From Paenibacillus sp. (GTDB lineage: Bacteria > Bacillota > Bacilli > Paenibacillales > YIM-B00363), in assembly GCF_031177825.1 (NCBI RefSeq), contig NZ_JAPSKE010000024.1, forward strand, positions 24,656 to 88,655: a stretch of DNA of 64,000 bases, written 5' to 3'. Every line of letters starts with the position of its first letter. Position 1 is the first letter of the stretch. Below, one piece after another: positions 7,595 through 15,530 of this stretch. A program made the position numbers and the translations under genes. Under the pieces are notes generated by a model. The model was given only the letters and a program-made list of their open reading frames with translations. It made no database searches and was not told where the DNA came from.

Positions 7595-9034
7595 ATGGTA
7601 AAGCAATATAATACGAAAGCCATCATGGCGTCGCTGCTCATCTGCGGCTTCGTCGGCATGTTCAGCGAGACGGCATTGAACATCGCGATCAGCAATTTAA
7701 TGGTCGTGTTCGACATCTCGGCCGCGACCGCGCAATGGTTGACGACGGGCTTCCTCCTTACCCTCGGCATTCTCATGCCGATGACAGGGTTGCTGCTGCA
7801 ATGGTTTACGACGAGACAGCTGTTCGTCGGTTCGCTGGCGAGCTCCATCGTCGGCACCTTGATCGCGGCGCTCGCGGTCAACTTCGAGATGCTGATGGTC
7901 GCGCGCGTCCTGCAAGCGGCCGGCATGGGTCTCTTGATTCCGCTCATGTTTAATACGATTCTGGTCGTGTATCCGCCGGAGAAGCGCGGCGCGGCGATGG
8001 GCTTCGTCGGCCTCGTCATCATGTTCGCGCCGGCGACCGGACCGACCGTCGCAGGACTCATGATCGAGTATTTAACGTGGCATTACATTTTCTGGCTGTC
8101 GCTCCCGGTGTTGATCGTCGGGTTGCTCGTTGGGCTCAAGTATTTGGAAAATGTCACCGAAGTCACGAAGCCGCACATCGACATCCTGTCGGTCGCGCTG
8201 TCCACGGTCGGCTTCGGGGGCGTCGTCTTCGGCTTCAGCAAAGCGGGCGAAGGCTCGGAGGGATGGGGCCATCCGGTCGTCGTCGCTTCGATCGCCGTCG
8301 GCTTGGTCGCGCTCGCCCTGTTCGTCTTGCGGCAAGTGTTCATGCGCGAACCGATGATGAACATGCGCGTGTTCAAGTATCCGATGTTTATCGTCGGCCT
8401 TCTCATGGTGCTCTCCTGCATGATGATCATCTTGTCGAGCATGATCATCCTGCCGATGTACTTGCAGAACGGCATGGCGCTTTCCGCGTTCGCCGCGGGG
8501 CTTATGCTGCTGCCGGGCAGCGCGCTGAACGGCTTCCTGTCGCCGTACATGGGCCGGCTGTTCGACAAGTACGGGCCGAAGTGGCTCGTCATCCCGGGCC
8601 TCGCGATCGTCGCGGCGGCGCTATGGTTTTTCTCCGGCATCACCCCGACGACGTCGATCGCGTTCATCGTCGCGCTGCACATCGGCCTGATGGTCGGCAT
8701 CTCCATGGTGTGGATGCCGGCGCAGACGAACGGCCTGAATCAGCTGCCGCCGGAGCTGTACCCGCACGGCACGGCCGTCATGAACACGCTGCAGCAGGTG
8801 GCTGGCGCAATCGGCACCGCCGTTGCGATCAGCATTCTGACGCAGGGCATGGAACGCTACCTCGGATCGTCGTCGGCGCCGACCGAAGTCGTCGAAGTCG
8901 CGAACGCGATGACGTTCGGTTCGCAGCACGTGTTCTTGTTCGCGATGATCGTGACGCTGGTCGGTCTCGCGATGGCGTTCTTCATCCGCCGCGTTATCGT
9001 AAATCATGCGGCGCCGATGCATTCGATGCACTAA
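7595..9034 (+). CDS. DHA2-family MFS drug exporter (14 TM, EmrB/LmrB-like)
   Basis: 479 residues with about 14 hydrophobic segments. Landmarks are the first helix with ETALNIAISNLM, WLTTGFLLTLGILMPMTG after it, the motif C-like region MFAPATGPTVAGLM in TM5, and a late TM pair VTLVGLAMAFFIRRVI. This is the DHA2 drug:H+ antiporter group (QacA/EmrB/LmrB), exporting lipophilic cations or antibiotics. ATG 7595 follows GAGGATAGGAAG. Monocistronic: its own promoter lies upstream and a terminator follows. A stand-alone EmrB-like exporter with no EmrA partner is normal in Gram-positive bacteria. Confidence 0.9.
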   Translation: MVKQYNTKAIMASLLICGFVGMFSETALNIAISNLMVVFDISAATAQWLTTGFLLTLGILMPMTGLLLQWFTTRQLFVGSLASSIVGTLIAALAVNFEMLMVARVLQAAGMGLLIPLMFNTILVVYPPEKRGAAMGFVGLVIMFAPATGPTVAGLMIEYLTWHYIFWLSLPVLIVGLLVGLKYLENVTEVTKPHIDILSVALSTVGFGGVVFGFSKAGEGSEGWGHPVVVASIAVGLVALALFVLRQVFMREPMMNMRVFKYPMFIVGLLMVLSCMMIILSSMIILPMYLQNGMALSAFAAGLMLLPGSALNGFLSPYMGRLFDKYGPKWLVIPGLAIVAAALWFFSGITPTTSIAFIVALHIGLMVGISMVWMPAQTNGLNQLPPELYPHGTAVMNTLQQVAGAIGTAVAISILTQGMERYLGSSSAPTEVVEVANAMTFGSQHVFLFAMIVTLVGLAMAFFIRRVIVNHAAPMHSMH

Positions 9035-9040
9035 GAAGAA

Positions 9041-9063
9041 GGGGACCTGCGGGTCCTCTTTTT
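9041..9063 (+). terminator. Intrinsic terminator after the DHA2 exporter
   Basis: GGGGACC, loop TGCG, GGTCCTC (one G-T pair), then five T residues. Confidence 0.75.
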
Positions 9064-9161
9064 ATGTTGGGCGACCCGCTTTCGTAATGTTGCTCTCCTA
9101 TGCGCGAGGGCTATGAGCGGGCGGGCGTCTGGCTTATACTGCTGTTATGAGGTGATGGCGC

Positions 9162-9731
9162 ATGGAGCGAGAGCTATTCGAGCGCATCTACGCGACGGTC
9201 GCGCGGCGGGAGTCGACGTACGACGGCGTATATTATACAGGCGTGAGGACGACGAAGATCGTCTGTCGGCCGTCCTGTCGGGCGAAGACGCCGAAGCCCG
9301 AGAACGTGACGTTCTACCCGTCGCTGGAAGCGGCGCTCGCCGCGGGCTTTCGGCCGTGCAAGCGGTGCAAGCCGGAAGAGAACGGCGCTCTGTCGCCGGA
9401 CGCGGCGATGGCCGCTCAAGCGGACGCCATCTTGGCCGGGCGCTACGCGGATAAGGTGACGCTGGCGGCGCTGGCCGACGAGCTCGCGGTGAGTCCGTAC
9501 CATCTGCAGCGAACGTATAAGCGAGTGAGGGGCGTCTCTCCGGCGGAGACGGTGGAACGGCTCCGGCGCGAGGAAGCCGAGCGCCGGCTGGCGCGATCCG
9601 ACGACAGGATCGCCGACATCGCGGCGTCGATCGGATTCGGCACGGCGTCGCATTTCACAGTCTGGTTCGCTCGCGGCACAGGGATGACGCCGACGGCGTA
9701 TCGGAACGAGCGAAGAACGAGGAGCGAATGA
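9162..9731 (+). CDS. adaA: AdaA: methylphosphotriester-DNA methyltransferase and AraC-type activator
   Basis: 189 residues. The N-terminal Ada zinc domain shows the four Cys ligands C35 and C39 (VCRPSCRAKTP) and C66 and C69 (FRPCKRCKP). C35 is the expected methyl acceptor that turns the protein into an activator. The C-terminal half is an AraC-type double helix-turn-helix (LAVSPYHLQRTYKRV ... IGFGTASHFTVWF). In Bacillus AdaA activates its own operon after alkylation damage. The stop overlaps the ogt start as ATGA, giving the classical adaA-adaB order. GAGGTGATGGCGC precedes ATG 9162. Confidence 0.94.
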   Translation: MERELFERIYATVARRESTYDGVYYTGVRTTKIVCRPSCRAKTPKPENVTFYPSLEAALAAGFRPCKRCKPEENGALSPDAAMAAQADAILAGRYADKVTLAALADELAVSPYHLQRTYKRVRGVSPAETVERLRREEAERRLARSDDRIADIAASIGFGTASHFTVWFARGTGMTPTAYRNERRTRSE

Positions 9732-10291
9732 CGATGGGAGCGGGAACGACGATCTACCACTATACGCTGCCGGACGCGGAAGCGACCTGGACGCTGCTCG
9801 GGAGCGAGCGCGGCGTGTGCGGATTGTTATATAACGAAGAACAATTGGGCGAGGCGCGAACATGGCTGGAGAAGCAGAGACCGGGGGCGCAGCTCCGCGC
9901 CGACCGAGGTCCCTTCGAGGCGTTCGGCGCGGCGGATCGGCTGCGCCGCTACTTCGCGGGCGAGCGCGTCGGGTTCGAGGACATCCCGTTGGATCTCATG
10001 GGTACGCCGTTCCAACGGGAAGTATGGGCGGCGCTCGCGAACATTCCGTACGGCGAGGTGTGGACGTACGGCCGGCTGGCGGAGGAGATCGGCCGGCCGA
10101 CGGCGACGCGCGCGGTCGGGGCGGCGAACGGACGGAATCCGCTGCCGGTCATCCTGCCCTGTCACCGCGTCGTGGGGGCGAACGGTACGCTGACCGGCTA
10201 CCGGGGCGGGCTGACCGTCAAGAAGCGGCTGCTCGCGCTCGAAGGCATCGATCATGTCGAGGACCGCGGCCACGAGCGGTTCCGGTTTTAG
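9728..10291 (+). CDS. ogt: Methylated-DNA--[protein]-cysteine S-methyltransferase (AdaB/Ogt type)
   Basis: 187 residues. The active site PCHRVVG has the acceptor Cys at residue 145. Upstream are TPFQREVWAALANIPYGEVWTY and the winged-helix segment with RAVGAANGRNPLP, which form the DNA-binding region of O6-alkylguanine-DNA alkyltransferases. It repairs O6-methylguanine in one suicidal step. Translationally coupled to adaA through ATGA; an in-frame ATG six bases later is an alternative start. Confidence 0.95.
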   Translation: MTMGAGTTIYHYTLPDAEATWTLLGSERGVCGLLYNEEQLGEARTWLEKQRPGAQLRADRGPFEAFGAADRLRRYFAGERVGFEDIPLDLMGTPFQREVWAALANIPYGEVWTYGRLAEEIGRPTATRAVGAANGRNPLPVILPCHRVVGANGTLTGYRGGLTVKKRLLALEGIDHVEDRGHERFRF

Positions 10292-10295
10292 TACG

Positions 10296-10853
10296 ATGCT
10301 CGCGAGCTGCGCGGTCGTCGCGATCGCGCTGGCCGCCGCGCTTTCGATCGTCGTCGTCAGCTGGAAGAACGGCATCTCGCCGATGCCGGCGTCCGCGCCG
10401 GTGCGGCGAGCCGTCGCGGAGGCGGTCGCGCGGCTCGGTCCGACCGGCCGAATCGCGGAGGCGGGCGCGGGATGGGGCACGCTGGCGCTGGCGATCGCGA
10501 AGCGCAACCCGGGCCGGACGATCGTCGGCGTCGAAAACTCGCCGGTCCCGTGGATCGCGTCGAAGCTGCTCGCCGTCCTGTCCGGCGTCGGCGGGCGGGT
10601 TGCGTTCCGGCGGGGCGATCTATACGAATTCCCCTACGACGAGGTCGACCTCGTCGTCTGCTATTTGTACCCCGGGGCGATGCCGCGTCTAGACGGCGTA
10701 TGGAAGCGTAGGTTGCGGCCCGGGACGCGCGTCGTCAGCGTAGGCTTCGCCATTCCCGGACGGCGGCCGGAGCGGGTCGTCGTCTGCCGGGACGTCTATG
10801 CGACGAAGGTGTACATATACCGCTACGGGATCGACATCGAGCTTGCCGAGTGA
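10296..10853 (+). CDS. Membrane-anchored class I SAM-dependent methyltransferase-like protein
   Basis: 185 residues from ATG 10296; the frame stays open to an ATG at 10254 inside ogt, so a 38-bp overlapping start is possible. The N-terminus has one hydrophobic segment (CAVVAIALAAALSIVVVSW). It is followed by a Rossmann methyltransferase region with motif I IAEAGAGWGTLALAIAK and the acidic end of strand 2, IVGVENSP. Motif IV appears as DLVVCYLYPGAM. Substrate unknown. Third in the adaA-ogt unit, but similar proteins occur apart from ada genes, so a repair role is only inferred. Confidence 0.75.
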   Translation: MLASCAVVAIALAAALSIVVVSWKNGISPMPASAPVRRAVAEAVARLGPTGRIAEAGAGWGTLALAIAKRNPGRTIVGVENSPVPWIASKLLAVLSGVGGRVAFRRGDLYEFPYDEVDLVVCYLYPGAMPRLDGVWKRRLRPGTRVVSVGFAIPGRRPERVVVCRDVYATKVYIYRYGIDIELAE

Positions 10854-10857
10854 TACA

Positions 10858-10894
10858 TTAGGTGATAGCTAATAAATTAAGGTATCACCTAATT
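10858..10894. promoter_or_regulatory. Perfect 11-bp inverted repeat, probable operator of the XRE-def operon
   Basis: ATTAGGTGATA (10858-10868) and its exact reverse complement TATCACCTAAT (10884-10894), separated by an A/T-rich 15-bp spacer. It lies in the 60-bp gap before the XRE gene, over the only plausible promoter position. Best read as the autoregulatory operator of the XRE protein. A hairpin acting in RNA is less likely because no T-run follows. Confidence 0.55.
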
Positions 10895-10913
10895 TTATCG
10901 AGGGGGAATATCG

Positions 10914-11156
10914 ATGTTGGAATGGATGCTCCGACAAATCATGGCGCAGCGAGGCATCTGGTCCGGCGCCGAGCTGGCCCGCGTGTTGGAGGAGCGAGCC
11001 GGCTACCGGCTGTCGCCGCCTTCGGTCAGCGCGCTGCTGAACGGGCAGCCGAAGCAGATGAAGGCCGACACGTTGGACGCTCTATGTACGGCGCTGGATT
11101 GCACGCCGAGCGAGTTATGGGTGCATACGCCTCCTCGGCGTTCCAAGGGGGCTTGA
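10914..11156 (+). CDS. Small XRE (Cro/CI-type) helix-turn-helix regulator
   Basis: 80 residues, almost entirely one HTH_3 domain: helix 2 SGAELARVLEE, recognition-helix region SPPSVSALLNGQPKQM, then DTLDALCTALDCTPSELW, the usual end of minimal XRE regulators. GAGGGGGAATATCG precedes ATG 10914. The gene is 2 bp from def and sits behind a perfect palindrome, so it probably represses itself and the deformylase. The signal is unknown. Confidence 0.85.
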   Translation: MLEWMLRQIMAQRGIWSGAELARVLEERAGYRLSPPSVSALLNGQPKQMKADTLDALCTALDCTPSELWVHTPPRRSKGA

Positions 11157-11158
11157 AC

Positions 11159-11683
11159 ATGACCGTCCGGACGATATTGCCGTTCGGGGACCCGGCCTTG
11201 CGCTCGAAGGCGAAGCCGGTCGGGGACATCGCTCCAAGAATCCTGAAGACGCTCGACGATCTCTCCGATACGCTATACGCGGACGATGGCCGGGCCGGCC
11301 TCGCCGCGCCGCAGATCGGCATCCTCCGGCGCCTCGCCGTGCTCGATATGGGGGACGGGCTGATCGAGCTGATCGATCCGCGGATCGTGGAGCGGCAAGG
11401 CGCGCAGACCGGATTCGAGGCTTGCCTGTCGTTCCCCGGATTTTTCGGGCAGGTGGAGCGGGCGAGCTACGTGCGGGTCGAGACGACGGATCGCCAGGGG
11501 CGACGCGTGACGTTGGAGGCCGAGGGGGACGCGGCCCGCTGCATGCAGCATGAGATCGATCACCTGGACGGCATCCTATTCGTGGATCATGTCCGGGATC
11601 GGTGGTTGATTCACGAGAAGACGAAACAGAAGCTCGACGTGATGGACGTCGTGCGAAGAACGTATGCGAAGGACGGACGGTGA
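11159..11683 (+). CDS. def: Peptide deformylase
   Basis: 174 residues. All three metal-site motifs are present: GLAAPQ (residues 47-52), EACLS (87-91, Cys89 as metal ligand; the usual second residue Gly is Ala) and HEIDH (131-135). It removes the N-formyl group from nascent proteins. A frame reaching back to 10862 exists but runs through the XRE gene, so ATG 11159, 2 bp after that gene, is chosen. It is not beside fmt, unlike the housekeeping def of most Bacilli. It may be a second, regulated copy; auxiliary deformylases can alter sensitivity to deformylase inhibitors. Confidence 0.93.
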   Translation: MTVRTILPFGDPALRSKAKPVGDIAPRILKTLDDLSDTLYADDGRAGLAAPQIGILRRLAVLDMGDGLIELIDPRIVERQGAQTGFEACLSFPGFFGQVERASYVRVETTDRQGRRVTLEAEGDAARCMQHEIDHLDGILFVDHVRDRWLIHEKTKQKLDVMDVVRRTYAKDGR

Positions 11684-11706
11684 GCGGAGGCGCTCGCCGT
11701 CTTTTT
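11676..11706 (+). terminator. Intrinsic terminator overlapping the end of def
   Basis: GACGGTGAGCG, loop GAGG, CGCTCGCCGTC, then five T residues. The 5' arm includes the def stop codon. Confidence 0.85.
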
Positions 11707-11780
11707 CGTTAGAAGGAAGAAGGGCGGCGGCCGGCGAATATACAGGAAAAGGAAGCAATGACGAACGGGGGCGGCAGGGC

Positions 11781-13070
11781 ATGTTCGGGAAAGGCAAAAA
11801 TTCACCGGCGATGTATGCGCTGGGCATGTTGGCGATGATGATTCCAAGCCAGGCGTTCTCTTCGTTCTACAGCTATTATTACGTGGAGAAGCTGGGGCTG
11901 GGTCTCGGGCTGGCGACGCTGGCCCGCACGATCTTCCTCGTCTGGGACGCGGCGAATCAGCCGTTGTTCGGGTATTGGTCGGATCGAACCGACACGAAAT
12001 ACGGCCGCAGGCGGCCATGGATCGTAGGCGCGATTCCGCTGTTCATGCTGTCGTTCATTCTGGTGTTCAGCGTGCCGGAGGGGCTGCAGGGGTACGGCTT
12101 GTTCACGTGGTTTCTACTCGCCCTGGTGTTCTACGAAGCGGTCGCCACGGTGCTCTGGGTCAATTACGGCGCGCTGTTCCCCGAGCTGTTCCGCGGTCAT
12201 GCGCTGCGGGCCAAAGCGTCCGCCGTGCAGCAAGGCTTCCAGATCGTCGCGCTGCTGATCGGGACGGCCGCCACGCCGCTATTGTTCGCGGCGATCGGCT
12301 TCGACGGCATGTCGATCGTCTATGCGATCGTCTTCGCGGCGTTGATGCTGCTGTTCGTAAGCTCCGTTCGCGAGGACGAGGAAGCGCGCCGGACGCCGCC
12401 GCTTCCGTTCAAGGAAGCGTTCCGGGAGACGCTGAAGAACGGCGCGTTCTGGACGTTCAACATCGCGAACTCCTTCGCGCAGACGGTGAACGGCTTGCTG
12501 AGCTCGATGATCCCGTTTTACGCCAAATACGTGTTGAAGATCCCGGAAGCGCAAGTCACGATCCTGCTCGCCGCGATGTTCATCTCCGTCATCCCGCTCG
12601 TCGGGGTATGGTACCGGCTCGTCCGCAAGATGGATCCGGTGAAGGGCTGGCGGTTGTCCCTTATCGCCTACGGGCTGTCCGTGATCCCGTTGTGGTTCGG
12701 CAACTCGCTCGCCACCGGTATCGCGGCGGGCATTCTCGTCGGGTTCGGGCTCGCCGGATTTTTCGTGACGCCGCCGATCGTCTCCGGCATGATCATCGAT
12801 CGGGACTACGAGAAGACCGGACGTCGCCGCGAAGGAATCTACACGGCCGTGAGCGGCTTCATCACGCGCTCCAGCGGCCTGATCTCCGCCTTGGCGTTCC
12901 TCGTGGTCGGCATCCTCTTCGGGTACGAGAGCGGCGACAATCCGGGACCGAATCCGGAGGCGACGTTCCGGACGCTGATCAGCATCGTGCCGCTCGGACT
13001 GATCGCGATCTCGGTCGCCGTGTCGTTCTTCGTCAAGCTCGAGAAGGGGGAGCCGGCGGGAGAGAGGTAA
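11781..13070 (+). CDS. GPH-family (glycoside-pentoside-hexuronide) sugar:cation symporter
   Basis: 429 residues, about 12 hydrophobic segments. The signature after TM2 is GYWSDRTDTKYGRRRPWIV, characteristic of the GPH/MelB-type family; the central loop is short. Expected to import an oligosaccharide or glycoside with Na+ or H+. The frame stays open to 11664 inside the def terminator; ATG 11781 is chosen because the hydrophobic N-terminus begins there, although its ribosome site (GGGGGCGGCAGGGC) is imperfect. No glycosidase is adjacent, so substrate is unknown. Confidence 0.85.
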   Translation: MFGKGKNSPAMYALGMLAMMIPSQAFSSFYSYYYVEKLGLGLGLATLARTIFLVWDAANQPLFGYWSDRTDTKYGRRRPWIVGAIPLFMLSFILVFSVPEGLQGYGLFTWFLLALVFYEAVATVLWVNYGALFPELFRGHALRAKASAVQQGFQIVALLIGTAATPLLFAAIGFDGMSIVYAIVFAALMLLFVSSVREDEEARRTPPLPFKEAFRETLKNGAFWTFNIANSFAQTVNGLLSSMIPFYAKYVLKIPEAQVTILLAAMFISVIPLVGVWYRLVRKMDPVKGWRLSLIAYGLSVIPLWFGNSLATGIAAGILVGFGLAGFFVTPPIVSGMIIDRDYEKTGRRREGIYTAVSGFITRSSGLISALAFLVVGILFGYESGDNPGPNPEATFRTLISIVPLGLIAISVAVSFFVKLEKGEPAGER

Positions 13071-13084
13071 GGGAATACAAAACG

Positions 13085-13120
13085 AAGAGACACCTGCGGA
13101 AACCGTCCGAGGTGTCTCTT
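13085..13120. terminator. Bidirectional terminator between the GPH transporter and the HNH gene
   Basis: AAGAGACACCT, 14-base loop, AGGTGTCTCTT: a perfect 11-bp stem between convergent genes, with T-rich 3' flanks on both strands. Confidence 0.75.
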
Positions 13121-13121
13121 C

Positions 13122-13796
13122 TTATTCGCCGCGCCTCCGCTCGATGAAGACGTGGAGATCCGTATCCGCCTTGCTCTGATTGCATAGGTTGCAAGCGCAC
13201 ACGCAGTTGACCGGCGTCGTATGTCCGCCCTTGGCCCGCGGGAGCAGATGGTCGATCGTGTCGCCGGGCTCTCCGCAGAAAAAGCAGGTGTACCGGTCCC
13301 GGTCCAAAATGTAACGCCGGAACGCCTTATTGCTGTAGATGCGGCGGATCGTATGCCGATTGACGACGACGGCGGCGTGCTCCTTGACGAGCGTGACCGC
13401 CGTCTCGAGGTCGGTCTCTTGGTACCAGCGCCGGCCTTTATCCGTCTTGCCGCGCATGCCGACGAGCCCTTGGCGGTTGACGCGAAGCACCGAGACGTCC
13501 GGGCCCTCGGGCCGCGGCGTCGGCGCGGGCAGCGGCGGCCGCCGCCACGAGGGCTTCTTAGGCTGCTGCTTCGCGGGATCCGCCGGGGGCGGGGGGGCCG
13601 CCGCGCGAGAAGGCGCCGGCTGCGGCTCCGCGGCGGGCAAGAGCTTCGTCTTGCGCTCGATCCGGCACGCGCGGCACGGTCCCCGTCTGGCGTTCTTACC
13701 GGCCCGACGGCCCGTGCGTCGCAGAAAGTCGGCGGCGGGCTTCGACGTTTGGCAATAGGCGCATATTTTGAATCGCTGTTCCGGAACGTCAGTCAT
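13122..13796 (-). CDS. HNH endonuclease-domain protein with an N-terminal zinc ribbon
   Basis: 224 residues in three parts. Residues about 10-45 form a four-Cys zinc ribbon (CAYC ... CRAC). Residues about 50-95 are a Pro/Ala-rich linker. The C-terminus is an HNH domain with CFFCGEPGDTIDHLLPRAKGG and NLCNQSK, giving the CxxC...DH...N...CxxC nuclease/zinc core. A nicking or structure-specific nuclease activity is implied by the family, but the biological target is unknown. No terminase, restriction methylase or phage gene is nearby. AGGAGGCGGCGAACC precedes the ATG. Confidence 0.85.
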   Translation of the reverse strand: MTDVPEQRFKICAYCQTSKPAADFLRRTGRRAGKNARRGPCRACRIERKTKLLPAAEPQPAPSRAAAPPPPADPAKQQPKKPSWRRPPLPAPTPRPEGPDVSVLRVNRQGLVGMRGKTDKGRRWYQETDLETAVTLVKEHAAVVVNRHTIRRIYSNKAFRRYILDRDRYTCFFCGEPGDTIDHLLPRAKGGHTTPVNCVCACNLCNQSKADTDLHVFIERRRGE

Positions 13797-13887
13797 GGTT
13801 CGCCGCCTCCTGTTCGTCGATTGAATTTCAGATGAATCCTATTATAACGCAAATCGGAGGCCAACCGTAACGGAAGGATAAGGGTTA

Positions 13888-13896
13888 TGGTATACT
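13888..13896 (+). promoter_or_regulatory. Extended -10 promoter of the second DinB gene
   Basis: TGGTATACT, about 35 bp before the DinB start. The -35 position is weak. Confidence 0.45.
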
Positions 13897-13930
13897 GATC
13901 TCCAAATTCATCCAATTTCATAAGGGGTGC

Positions 13931-14410
13931 ATGTCCATGTCCGCGTATGTATTCGAGCAATTGGCGTTCGTTCGAGATCAGACGGTGAAGGCGCTGCAGG
14001 ACGTATCGGAGGAACAGGCGACCGCGGTTCCGGCGGGATTCCGCAATTCGATTCTTTGGCAGGCCGGCCATATTTACCTCGTGCAGGAGCGGTTCGCCTT
14101 CACGGTGCAAGGGAAGGAGGCCGCCATTCCCGACGGGTTCGCCGCCTGGTTCGGCCCCGGCTCGTCGCCCGCCTCGTGGGTCGATCGTCCGCCCGCGCTG
14201 GCCGAGTTGACGGAGATGCTTCGCGACCAGCCGAAACGGGTCGCAGAAGCGTGGGACGGGCGGCTGCACGAAGGCGCGCCGAAGCCGTATACGACGTCGA
14301 CGGGCATCACGCTTACGGCTACGGATGCGTTCCTGAATTTTACATTGTACCACGAGGGCATGCACTTTCAAGCGATCAAGATGTATAAGGCGATGTCGGC
14401 GCGAGAGTAA
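13931..14410 (+). CDS. DinB-family protein
   Basis: 159 residues. A DinB four-helix protein with metal-ligand His in SILWQAGHIYLVQE and the pair in YHEGMHFQA near the C-terminus. It is only distantly similar to the first DinB protein at 4826. Two in-frame starts exist: ATG 13931, only 3-4 bases from AAGGGGTGC, and ATG 13937, which has better spacing and may be the true start. Thiol-dependent metalloenzyme by family; substrate unknown. Confidence 0.85.
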   Translation: MSMSAYVFEQLAFVRDQTVKALQDVSEEQATAVPAGFRNSILWQAGHIYLVQERFAFTVQGKEAAIPDGFAAWFGPGSSPASWVDRPPALAELTEMLRDQPKRVAEAWDGRLHEGAPKPYTTSTGITLTATDAFLNFTLYHEGMHFQAIKMYKAMSARE

Positions 14411-14498
14411 CTGCGGAAAATCCGATTAGCGGCGCGAGGAATGGGCATATTTCAATATAGAATATGTTTGTGACTCCGTTACGAAGGGCGGGGATGGC

Positions 14499-14975
14499 GT
14501 GGCCGTCGTCGCGTTGCTCGCGGTATCGATTCTTGCTTTCTTGTCGTTCGTCGTGAAGACGAAGCGCCTGCCGGCGCTGGCGCTCGTGCTGTGCTGGATG
14601 GTCGCGGTGTTCGTGAAGGACGCGATGTTCAACGTGGCGTTCCTCAACCTGAAGCTCGTGGATGTGCCGCCCACGCTTCAAGCGCTCTACCTGCGCATGC
14701 TCAACTTATATTTCGTTACTCCGCTTATCGTCGTATGGGCGATCGACGCGGTCGCCGACTGCGTTCGGCCGCTACGGAAGGCGTCCGCCGCGGCGTTCGC
14801 CGTAGCGGCTCTGCTCGGGGTCGACTTCGCCATGGTCGCCATAGGCGCCTGGAAGCCTTCCGACGGCTGGCCGAGCTGGCTGGCGTTCGCGGAAGCGGTG
14901 TTCGTCTATGCGACCGCGCGAATGCTCACGGGGAGCTTCCGAGGCTTGCTGCGGAAGGAGGGCGTCGTCCGGTGA
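14499..14975 (+). CDS. Small integral membrane protein (4-5 TM), unrecognised
   Basis: 158 residues starting at GTG 14499 behind AAGGGCGGGG. Hydrophobic segments lie near residues 1-18, 25-45, 68-85, 95-115 and 125-142, with short charged loops. No conserved domain recognised. The stop overlaps the next gene's start as GTGA, so the two membrane proteins are translationally coupled and probably form a complex or act together. Could be part of the poorly described sporulation-associated membrane protein families of Bacilli, but there is no direct evidence. Confidence 0.7.
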   Translation: MAVVALLAVSILAFLSFVVKTKRLPALALVLCWMVAVFVKDAMFNVAFLNLKLVDVPPTLQALYLRMLNLYFVTPLIVVWAIDAVADCVRPLRKASAAAFAVAALLGVDFAMVAIGAWKPSDGWPSWLAFAEAVFVYATARMLTGSFRGLLRKEGVVR

Positions 14976-15475
14976 TCAAGCTGTTCCACGATTTCGATCA
15001 GAACGAGTGGTTTATTCTGATCAACCTCGTCATCGCATATACGACCATTCTCCGTCTGCCGCGATTATTCCCAAAGTCGATCGCGCTCTTGATCGGGCTC
15101 TTCAGTATCAGCCTGGCCAAGGGCGCCGACCATACGTTGGGCGTAGCCCCCTTGGATTATTACGACACGAACGAAATCCCGGTGTTCGATATTACCGATT
15201 TCGCGACCTGGTTTCTGTATCCGGCAGCGGGCTATCTATACATATACTTCTACCATAGGCTGAGGATCGCAGGGCCGGCGATACCGGTCTACGTGCTGTT
15301 CGGCTCGGCCTTGGGCTTGGGTTTCGAGCTGCTCAGCGTGAAGTTACATGTGTTTACCTACAAGGATTGGACGCCCGGCTACTCCTTCCTCGTATATTTG
15401 CTGGCGCAGAGCGCGACGATCTTGTTTTTCACGCTGACGAAGCATTGGTTTTTCAAGGGGAGAACCGGCCGGTAG
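14972..15475 (+). CDS. Small integral membrane protein (CBO0543-like), unrecognised function
   Basis: 167 residues from GTG 14972, with GGAAGGAGG ending about ten bases upstream. Opens with FHDFDQNEWFILINLVIAY and has about five hydrophobic segments. Layout and size recall the CBO0543 family of conserved Bacillota membrane proteins, which is a loose resemblance only. It is coupled to the preceding membrane protein by a 4-bp overlap. The long open frame extending to 14591 is a shadow of the upstream gene. Confidence 0.7.
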   Translation: MIKLFHDFDQNEWFILINLVIAYTTILRLPRLFPKSIALLIGLFSISLAKGADHTLGVAPLDYYDTNEIPVFDITDFATWFLYPAAGYLYIYFYHRLRIAGPAIPVYVLFGSALGLGFELLSVKLHVFTYKDWTPGYSFLVYLLAQSATILFFTLTKHWFFKGRTGR

Positions 15476-15530
15476 GAGTTTTCAATTCCCGTTTCGTGTT
15501 CTATTATTAAGGGAATGAGTCGTATTACCC

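Noticed and set aside
13122..13796. Phage or restriction-associated nuclease
   Set aside because: The HNH gene has no terminase, capsid, integrase or methylase neighbours.
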